Origin: Crotalaria pallida
Taxonomy: Eukaryota > Streptophyta > Magnoliopsida > Fabales > Fabaceae
NCBI GenBank assembly: GCA_037953625.1
Contig: CM075649.1
Span: 119,781,290-119,845,289, forward strand
Length of the DNA stretch: 64,000 nt
Direction of reading: 5' to 3'
Shown one piece after another: positions 55,713-64,000 of the stretch; the first letter of the stretch is position 1; every line of letters starts with the position of its first letter. The notes under the pieces were generated by a model that was not told where the DNA came from, did no database searches, and saw only the letters and a program-made list of their open reading frames with translations. A program made the translations under genes and the position numbers.

Positions 55713-57771
55713 TCGAGGGAGCAAACCTAGAAAATGGAGACCGAAGCTTCCAGCTCTGAATCGAGATTGAAAATGGCGATCGAACCTTGAATTGACGAGT
55801 GTTTCGGATCTTTTTATTGCAAAAGATATAATTATGCCGAGATTACAGAGGGTTCGTAAACTTGATGAAGTTCGACTCCAGTGAAATGGAAATACTGGTA
55901 TTATTTCTACAGACAGGGGGGGTGCGCCCTTGATTAGCCTGATTTTGTGAGGGCGCCCCTTGAAGGCGTACAAATACTACAGATGATACAAATAAATGGG
56001 TTCTATCAGTACTGCTTCTACTACAGTGCGATGCGCTCTTGCCAGTCCAGCTTTACGGGCTCGCCCTCCGCACCAAGTATGTGGGTTACAGCCAGGGCCA
56101 CAGTGGTGGTGAGGTTGTTGCAACATTGACTGTAGGGTGTTCACTCCGATGTTCACCCTGGCTTCCCCCTTTCCTTTGTTCACCTTCCTCACCATTGTCC
56201 CTTCAGATGCTCCTTGTCAGAGAATATAGCTAGTGTTTTCCCTGTGTTTGGTGTTTCATGGAGTTGATCGAGTTGATTGCCTTCCTCCAGTTGGTTCAGT
56301 TGCTTCAGATGAGCTTACAGGGAGTAAGAGGCGTACGCTCTGCCGCTCGCCTTTGGAGGCCTTCTTCTCCTTGAATATTCTTCTCTTTTACTTGTGTTCT
56401 TCCTCCAAGTTACAGAGGGAAGAACTTATGCTTTCCTCCGGTGTATTGTTGTTACTGAGATGATGGCCGGAGGTGCTCGCTCTCTAACTCAACTCCTTCT
56501 TTGTATCTCTCTCGTGCTCTCCCTCTGAACTTTAGAGGAGGGAACTAGTATGTAATGCGCTATGTGTTGTTGAAGCTCTTGATGTGTTTCTTGTTGCTGG
56601 TGATGACTGTTGTTGTTGTTGTTGGGATGATCGTTGGAGGCGTGCGGTTTCTAGTGCTTCTCCCTCTTTGTGTTTCTCTCGGGTTCTATTCCTGAATTCT
56701 TGGAAGAACCATATTTCATTGTGTTTCTGGTTGCTTTTGTCGCTCTATAAGTTGATCACACATTTTTTGATGATGTCCATGGAGGACGGAGCTTCCTCTT
56801 TTTATAGTTGTTTCCTTTTTTCATTGGTCCTTGCTTATTCTTGCTTTACCCACCGGTCCATGGCACTTTTCCACTTTGGTTGTTGTATATTCCTTCTTTA
56901 TCAGGTCCCTTTTGTTTGTTTCCTCTTTTTGGCTTTGTCATTAATGGCTACAGTAGGAGAGGGGTGCAAGTCTTGCCATTCTTGGCTTTGCCTCGGGAAG
57001 GACTGAATGAAGTGAGCAAAGATTCCTTTTGGACAACTGGTTATCTTTGTCTGGGTGTGTGTGCGCCCTGGGATGGGTGCGCCTTCACTCGTAGCTTCGG
57101 TGCTTTCGGACGCTTTCTTCCTCGCCATAGTTATTTTCTTGAGTTTTGTGATTACTGTAGTGTTTCTGGACGTTCTCTCTCCCTTGACTTCGTTAATAAG
57201 AGGCTTCAATTTTTCTCTGGGGGAAGGCGTACAGAGGAGGAACCCCTTGCATTGCAGGTGTTTGTCACATGCTTCTTTTAGCTTATTGTTTGTTTGGTAG
57301 ACTTGGCCTCTATAACGGGTTTGGGCTTGGTCATGTAATTGGGCCTTGCTATTGGACCACTGTTTTTTTGGTATCAACAATTGCCCCCTTTGCATTGGAA
57401 AGAAATCTTTCTTTTTAGTGCAAATCCATTTCTTCATTCTTTCTCTTCTCTCCTTCTTCTGCCGTATTCCACGTGTCGATAGAGGGAGAAGGCAATACCC
57501 CTCAGTCCTTGGCAGTTGCACGCTTCCCCATGTTCCCTCCTTTCCACATACTCTTCTTCTTTCAAAACTTATTTCCCCTAACCTTTCAGTCACCCTATGC
57601 TCAACTTCCTACCTCCACTCATTCTCTTTCTTCTTTACTGACTGAGACAACCTCCTTTAGTCCTTATTTTTTCAAAACAAGAAACCTTCTTGGCGCCTCC
57701 CTGTTCTTCGTTTTCTTCCCTTCTTGATCTCCCCTGTTCACCTCTTGTCCTTCATTGCATTTGTTGCTGCC
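55713..57771. other. Non-coding stretch upstream of the PMD pseudogene
   Basis: Less AT-rich than its left neighbour, T- and CT-rich on the plus strand. It includes an imperfect inverted repeat GGGGTGCGCCC / GGGCGCCCC at about 55918-55962. TTTTTTTGGTATCAACAATTG at about 57363 recalls the junction wording at some plant LTR ends, but no LTR boundary can be shown. A long minus-strand frame (56901-57593) has no domain and low-complexity composition. Confidence 0.45.
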
Positions 57772-58963
57772 ATGGCGAAGTTGAAGGCTGCTTCCCCTTC
57801 CGAAGTTGAGGATGTCTCTTCAAGCTCCAAGGAAGAGATTCAATTCCCCGGCCCCATCTCCTAATGTTTCTTGCAACAACTCCCCTATCCTCGTTCCTAT
57901 CCCACCGAACCAGGTCATCGCCGTTGGGCGGCGGGGGTGAAGGCGGAATCGCCTTTCGGTCCAGACTCAGGCGATCTCCTTGTCGGCTCTCCCACTAAGG
58001 CCACGGTGGTTCCCGAGGATGTCGCCGAACTTGTTTCCTTGCCTTCTTATCACAAAGATCACTGTGCGTTAGGCTCCTCGCTGCTTCATTCTTGTCTTCG
58101 TCGCTCAGAGTTCCCCTGGGTAGATTTGAATTTCAATGTTCGCGTTGGAGGCACCAGTGGCTGGCAAGAATGGGTTGATCATGTGTTCTCTACTGATGCT
58201 GCATTTGTGGCTATTCTGGAAAGGGTGGGCATCGCCGCTGCAATCAAAGCGTCCCCTCGCCTTGGTGCTAACCGTAAGCCTGACGATTTACTTGTTTTGG
58301 TGCAACGTTGGTGCTCTTCTACTCATACTTTTTTGACATCATGGGGGGAATTTACTCCAACCCTTGAGGATGTGGTTGTCCTTCTCAAGCTTCCGTCTTT
58401 TGGGGATAGAGGCTTTGATGTAGAAGGTGTTGATGAACGCCTTTCTGAGTTGTCAATGGAGTTGAAGGCTGCTTCAGCTCTCAGTGCCAAGTATTCGTGA
58501 GACCTTTTCAAGCGAAGGCGTGTCTCTTATGCAAGAGGTTCTTCCTCTCAGAGAGTGAGGGGTACCGGGAACTTGGTTTCGAAAGATCAGAGGGCAAGTC
58601 AGCGTTCTTCCCTCAAGTACACCTTTGCAAGCTGGGTCAGATACTTCTTTGGTGACTTTCACGACGGCAAGTTTCAAGCTGGGCCTGTCAAGAATCAACG
58701 CCTTTGTCGTGCCACCTTCGTTGCCTTTTGGCTTAGTAGGTACGTGTTCCTGGTCCTCCATGGGAATCTGTTAGCCCATGTGTTTTTATCTTTACTTGCT
58801 CCCCGGCAAAAGGCATTCGCCTTCCTCTTGCTTCATTCTACCTGGGCGACTTGTATGCTCGCCTTGACCAAGTGGCAGAACAAATGCGGATTTCCCATGG
58901 ACGCTTCGCGGTTAACTCTTATATTAACTTGACTTTCCTTCAATACTTTCTGTTTGAGCGCTT
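57772..58963 (+). pseudogene. PMD (plant mobile domain) type pseudogene, 5' part
   Basis: ATG at 57772 (MAKLKAASPSEVEDVSSSS). The same frame runs through a TAA at 57862 and a TGA at 58498 to about 58800, then shifts. Recognisable PMD wording includes LVQRWCSSTHTFLTSWGEFTPTLEDVVVLLKLPSFGD and FVAFWLSRYVF. After the frameshift it reads LYARLDQVAEQM and FLQYFLFERF in another frame. PMD proteins occur both as host silencing factors and as passengers of plant transposons; this diverged form looks like the transposon-associated type. Both stops could be C-to-T changes (CAA and CGA). It ends at solo LTR copy C. Confidence 0.75.
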
Positions 58964-60288
58964 TGTTGATATGCCATCAAGTGTACTGGGTCACCGTGTA
59001 ATATAGTCTCTGGAAGACCAAATATCGTCCCACAGGGAGTTTGTGAGAATGTTCAATCTACTTTTACCTTAATGCCACTAAAAGTAAATCCGATAATTAA
59101 AATTCAGATTTGATTAAAATAGATTTGAGATTAAAAATTAAAACTAATTAAATGCTGAAAATTAAAAGAAGTTGTGAGCAGGTAGAGAAGGATTGTTAGG
59201 AACGTGGTTTCAATGTATGTTTCGTTTATCTAATTATGAATTATTGTCTTCCCCTAAATCATGAAAAAATCCCTAAATTAGTAACTATCAGATCTCTCAT
59301 GTTTAGTTACCTTTTCTTATTCAATTTCATAACCCTCAATCTCTCAAGTAATTAATTCATTGAATAATAATTAAAAATAATGGATTTAAATAAAGTTATA
59401 TAATTACCCAATTGCATCTCTACCCCTGGATTAATTATATTGTTTGATTGGAAAGGCCTATCTAAACCCTAAACCTCTCAATTTGGGGATTAGAAATCCA
59501 AAACATAAATTGGCCAGATCCATGCATAACAATTAAATCACAATCAAACACATGATTTAGAAACAGAAAAACACTAATTCAATAACTACATAAATTAATC
59601 CATACAAATCCACCAATTCCTAACAAAGGGTTTTAGTTACACGATAAACATTGAAGAACAATAGAAGAAATAGAAGGATAATACATGATTACCATGGAGA
59701 AGCCTTGATCTCTCAATCCTTGGATCTCCTCCTCTTCTAAACCTCTCTCTAAACTATGTATTCTCCCTCTCTAAAAGCTTACCAAAACTCCTCTAGTTGG
59801 CTGCCTAACTAGATCTAAATCACTAATTTATATTTACAAAATAACCCTAGGTAGAATCCCCATGAAGTTCTGAAGTTTTGGCCCAAACGGGCCTGGTCTG
59901 GTTCACGCGCGCCCCAGGCGCACGCGACCTCGCGCCCCAGGCGTGCGGGTCTGATGACTGGTGTTTTTTGTTGAATCAGTACGCCCCAGGCGCACCCGTC
60001 CTCGCGCCTCAGGCGCGCGGGGTAGGTCTCGACTCTGTTTTGCTCTGTTCTTTCTCCTACTTCAAGGTCTTTACGTGCCCTTTCCAGTTCCATAATTATT
60101 TTTTGCATTTGAGCTCCAAAAGTACCTGAAACAATGAACAAACGGATCAAAAAGTTCAAGGGAAACTACAACTACTACAATTCGTAAAAACTAATAAAAA
60201 GATCCTAAGTTTGCTATGAAAACAAGCCAAATCAAAGTAAAAGAGGGTAAAATGAAGTCCAAAAAATACATATATCAGACCCAAATCA
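58964..60288 (-). repeat. Solo LTR copy C (GC-palindrome family, 1325 bp)
   Basis: Plus-strand ends TGTTGATATGCC and CCCAAATCA, with TSD CGCTT on both sides (58959-58963, 60289-60293). It is homologous to copies A and B. Sense is minus, with GC palindromes about 80 bp upstream of a TATA-like AAATATAAA at 59827-59835. It splits the PMD pseudogene between FERF and PDYG. Confidence 0.92.
59905..60018. repeat. Paired-palindrome array, GC-rich (copy C)
   Basis: Centres at about 59915, 59938, 59987 and 60010, so two pairs with exactly 23 bp spacing and 49 bp between pairs. Arms are GCGCGCC-CCA-GGCGCAC and similar, changed relative to copy A but still complementary. Confidence 0.88.
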
Positions 60289-60293
60289 CGCTT

Positions 60294-61968
60294 TCCAGAT
60301 TACGGTCCTGTTAGGCTCTCTCCTGCTGGTAATGCTACTGACTTGGAACCTCGCTCCTGGTGCTGGACTAGAGGCTTCCCAAGAGAACCATTGATTTCTC
60401 TTATTGATTTGGAGGATAAGTTCGTATTCCGTCCTTACTTGGACAATATCATGGAGGGGGTGACCCCTTGCATCCTTTGTATGACGAGGAGGAGTTTTCC
60501 ACAAGAAATGGCACTACTGCCCGCTTTGAGGGAATTTATGACCTATGGAAGTTAATTTTGACTGCTCGTTCTTTGCCTAATTTTGTTCCTTTGGACAGCA
60601 AGAGTGCTCACGGTGGAGCTCTTTGGCCCTTTGCTTATCGCCCCGATAGCGTGGCCAGACAATTTGGGCGTGATCAAGCCCCTTGCACCCTTCATATTGA
60701 GCATGCTCCCGTAGAAGACTTAGTCAAGGTGCTCCTTTTTGGTGCAACTCCTGATGTTTCCAACATTCCTCGTGTTCACGTTTCTCCTCTTCGTGTTGGT
60801 GGTGTCTTGCGCAGCTGGGTTACATCTCATGAGGATATTCTCCAGCACCTGCGAGATTTTGAGGCCTCTTCACAGCATTCGGCTCCTTCTTTGCTTCCCA
60901 TTGTGTACAACGACCCTTATTTCTGCACTTTTATGAAGAAAGTCAAAGGTGAATATCTCGGCCACTTTTCTGTCTTGCTTTTTGCTTTGTACTGATTCCG
61001 TTTTGCATTTTCAGTTGAGGAAGACTCACCCAGGCGTAAGGCTACCACATCTTCCCCTGCTGCATCCAAACGGGGCAAGAGAAAAACCTCTTCTCCAGGT
61101 CCCTCCGTTTTCAAGTCTCCTGCTAAGGGCGGTGGCAATGGCACTGCCATGTCTCGAAAGAGGAGAAAAACACCTACAGCCGAGCCTTCCCGCCGATCTA
61201 GTCGCTTGCGAGCTTCCGGCGTTCACACTGCTCCTTCTTCTCCTGCTAACATAGACTTGGTCCATGATGAGGCTGATGAAACTTGCTCGGATGATGCCAT
61301 TTTGGCTTATTATGATACTTTAGTAAGAGATGATGATTCTGCTGAGAGTGGTGGCGCTGAGGAAGAGCATCCCCCAGGTTTCATTTCTTGCCTTCTCTTT
61401 TTTTGTTTCAATTGTGCCTCCTTGGGTTTCTCTTCACCTTTCTTTGATTTCCTCATTTTCTGTAATGCTTTGCTTAGGCAACTTTATGACATTGCTGATT
61501 CTCTTCCTTTCCTTTCGGGTGTAGGCGGCTCTGGTGGTGGTTTTTCGGCGTCGCCTTCGCCTCAGGTTTCTGATGGTGGCCACATTCCTGTCAGTCCTCC
61601 GACAATTCCATCCGTCCCTGGTCGTGAGGACCCCTTGGATTTCAGCCATCAATCATTTTTTGGTGGGGGTGCTACCCCCTCTGTTCCTCTTGAATCTGCT
61701 GGTGGTGGGGACTCTGATTCGTTGATGCCCCCTGTTAGTGCTTTTAAAAGCGTTTCTGTTACTTCCAAATGCATGCCCATAGATGCCCCTTCAAGTGCCA
61801 CTGATGCTGGTGTTATTGGTGAGGGCGTCGCCGATACTCAAAGGATTGAAGATAGATTTGACGGGGCGGACACTATGCTCGATGGGATGGATATTGAGGT
61901 AGATACCCCTTCTCCCAAGGAGATCCAAGTTGGTGCTGTCGTTGAGATCCCGGTTGCAGAGCACCTTT
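60294..61968 (+). pseudogene. PMD-type pseudogene, 3' part with two apparent introns
   Basis: Continues the PMD region (PDYGPVRLSPAGNATDLEPR; a frameshift near 60468; then YDLWKLILTARSLPNF, LWPFAYRPDSVARQFG). A short intron is likely at 60949-61014 (AAAG|GTGAAT to TTTTCAG|TTGAGG) and a second at 61378-61524 (CCCAG|GTTTCA to GTGTAG|GCGGC); both keep the frame. The tail is Ser/Pro-rich with nuclear-targeting-like basic clusters (KRGKRK, SRKRRK). It is cut at 61968 by LTR-T, so the true end is not in the window. Confidence 0.72.
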
Positions 61969-64000
61969 GTAACACCCCGATTTTCTTAATATAAAAATAT
62001 ACGAAAATTTAAAAGTTTTGGAAATAATTAAGGTGCTATAAAAGTGACTTCATTAAATAAAATACATAAATCAGAGTTTAAAAATAGAGCGGGTAACTTT
62101 AAACCTTTACTTTTACAAAATATTGAATTACAAAATGTGGGGCACCCAAATACAATATAGAGAACATATACACAAATCAGTTTCCTTTCTTCCGACTTGT
62201 TCCGCTGCGCACTCTAATCTCCAAGCATCTTGAATGTGTACCTAAATTGTTATCCACTAAGGGTGAGATCTTTCACAGCACAGTGAATTAGAGGATAGTA
62301 AACAATTCATAATGAAGACGTGAGAGTAATAACCAAATTAAAGATAGCGGCAACAATAATCAATCACATTCTCCAATTGGAGCCCATTTATGCTATCCAT
62401 ATTCCTTCTTAGTTTTCAACTATTTACTTTGTTTCTCATTTCACTTTTAATCCAAACTCCAATTCCATAAGAAAATTCCAATAACAGCACACTCTCATCA
62501 TTAAGCCATTATAACACTTACGTCAAGAATATAAACATTTAGCAATTAGGTTGACTAACAATTATCACAATCAATGGCAATCGACCAATTAGCGGATAAC
62601 CAACAACCAGTCGACATACACAGGCATGTCTCAGAGTGCAATAAAATAAGTCAACTCCCTAGGGTTCTTCACTTCCTACCTTACAATTTACAAAGAATTA
62701 ATTTAATATAAACATTTATAAAAATATCAAAGTTAATTAAAAATACAAGAACGACTCTAATCAAACACTAATTGCTACCTACACTCTAATTCAATTATTA
62801 ACCCCAAATCCTATTATAAATTCTAACTATCCCTAGCTCAAAGTGTGGAAAGAATCTCCCCTTACAAGTTGAAAAGTAGAGGAGAAGGAGAGAGAGAGAG
62901 AGAGCTCCACCAAACTCTAGGGACACACTCCTAAGCTCCTAGTTCCTTGCTCCAATATCAATTTCTAGCTCCCTTGATGATTGTGCAAAGAAAAGAGAAG
63001 GATTGAGGGAGTTAGGGTTTTGAATTGGGAATTGGTGATTTGAGAGATTGAGAATGAAATTGGGGTTTTTTTGTTGATAGAAATTCATGGGGAGTTGATG
63101 GGAAATGATTATGGGGTGGTGGATTGAAGTTATTTGGTGCTAATTTGGTGATTGAGAAGGATTGGGGAAGAGAGGAGAAGAAGAACTCGAATGGGGAAAA
63201 GAAACAATGGCTGCCACACACTAAAAATCGTGTTTTTAAGTCTGATCTGCAGTGGTTAATCGATTAACCACTTTGGTTAATCGATTAACTCGCTTAATTT
63301 AGAAAGGGGCTAATCGATTAACTCATGTGTTAATCGAGTAAGCCCGAAGGTACCCAAAGATCTACTCGATTAAGCTATGCCTTAATCGATTAATGCCGAA
63401 GGGTGCTCAAAATTTAATCGATTAACAGACCCATTAATTGATTAATGCACTACTTTTTCCTTTCTTTCAAGCCTTCTAAGAGTTCTAAGCCGATCCTAAT
63501 GCACCCTAACTTGTCCTATCATAATACCACTATCTAAACACCTTCTAAACACACACAAAACATCACAATCATAAATCACAACAATAAACACACAATTCAC
63601 ATACATGAAAAGACGAACGAATCGACACTCTGAAATCTAAACTTAGCCTATTCTTAAACACTCGATCTAACTCGATCGATCTAAGCTATGTTCTATAACC
63701 ACTCAACCCTAAAACCAACCACTCTCGAGGCATAATCAATAGGATCGAATCGATCCTGATTGCCTCACACATTCACTAAGTTCCGGAACTCCATCGAAAC
63801 ATGTATTCGAGGGAATTCTCCGCACATAGACCTTAAAGTCTACCCTTTAACTTGAGGCTCTATCCTAGGATCCTTATCCACTCACTCTATCGAGATCAAC
63901 ACACTAAAAGCACCTACGTGGGCTATGGAGCACTCTAAGCCCCGACTTACACAAACTTACTTACTCGACCACAATTGCACCAATATGATCCAGAATCTAG
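61969..64000 (-). repeat. LTR-T: gypsy-type LTR running off the window
   Basis: It starts TGTAACACCCCG at 61969 inside the PMD pseudogene. Minus orientation is inferred from a donor-like CTT|GTAAGGGGAG at 62866/62865 and a palindrome array upstream, in sense, of a weak TATA (CTTAAAAACA, 63231-63240). An acceptor-like AATTTAG|GTACAC lies near 62242. There is no LORF homologue. A GA microsatellite lies at about 62885-62903. The other end and the duplicated target lie outside the window. Confidence 0.75.
63260..63441. repeat. Paired-palindrome array, TTAATCGATTAA type, four pairs (LTR-T)
   Basis: TCGA starts at 63260, 63281, 63314, 63334, 63366, 63386, 63418 and 63438 (TTGA). Pair spacing is 21, 20, 20 and 20 bp. 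It includes the mixed arms AATCGAGT and ACTCGATT. It lies 20 bp upstream of the TATA-like box in sense. Confidence 0.92.

Noticed and set aside
56901..57593. 230-aa minus-strand ORF
   Set aside because: Antisense to a T-rich stretch, low complexity (Lys/Arg/Thr), no domain or paralogue; probably chance openness.

Overview
This is a plant nuclear DNA window made almost entirely of nested LTR retrotransposons. Both superfamilies are present: Ty3/gypsy elements with chromodomains (Tekay/Del-like) and Ty1/copia elements of the Sirevirus (SIRE1-like) type. Their initiator-Met-tRNA primer sites, plant-type gag/pol genes and PMD-type (plant mobile domain) reading frame point to a flowering plant. 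A legume is my guess from the SIRE1-like gag and is not proven. I see no rRNA, tRNA or intact ordinary host gene.

Layout of 1-47667. This is one onion of insertions, and most layers are proven by 5-bp target-site duplications (TSDs). LTR-X (2847-3192 plus 46688-47667) is the oldest visible layer. LTR-A (1-2846) and a plus-strand gypsy element P (3193-46682, TSD GAAAA) both sit in it. The 5' LTR of P is split by a minus-strand gypsy element M (4103-26458, TSD TCAAA). The gag gene of M is split by a minus-strand Sirevirus S1 (11720-22266, TSD CATAG). The pol gene of P is split by a plus-strand Sirevirus S2 (30297-41928, TSD GAAAT), which itself carries a solo LTR (copy A, 35869-37172). A second solo LTR (LTR-H, 42564-45015, TSD GAATC) also interrupts P pol. 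LTR divergence counted by eye agrees with the nesting: S1 about 4 differences in 1531 bp, M about 30 in 3570 bp, S2 about 50 in about 1480 bp.

Layout of 47668-64000. AT-rich sequence holds a solo LTR (copy B, 49242-50771), an unrecognised small ORF (52082-52432), two CACTA-transposon-like ends (52926 and about 54170), microsatellites and a 44-bp tandem repeat. A decayed PMD-type pseudogene (57772-61968) follows. It is split by a third solo LTR of the same family (copy C, 58964-60288) and cut off by a further gypsy-type LTR (LTR-T) that runs off the window from 61969.

Main observation. Nearly every LTR family here, in both superfamilies, carries short palindromes arranged in pairs 20-23 bp apart, centre to centre. 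The palindrome differs by family (ACTCGAGT, TTAATCGATTAA, GGTAATCGATTACC, AACCGGTT, GCGCGCC-CA-GGCGCGC), but the pairing and spacing do not. The 12-15 bases between pair members are unrelated from pair to pair. Arrays sit upstream of TATA-like boxes, inside putative LTR introns, and upstream of the extra Sirevirus ORF. A second observation is a conserved gene-like module inside the gypsy LTRs: TATA box, AG|GTAAG donor, intron, TTATAG|GTGATG acceptor, then a conserved ORF of about 160 codons. A third is an array of ten co-varying hairpins in LTR-H.
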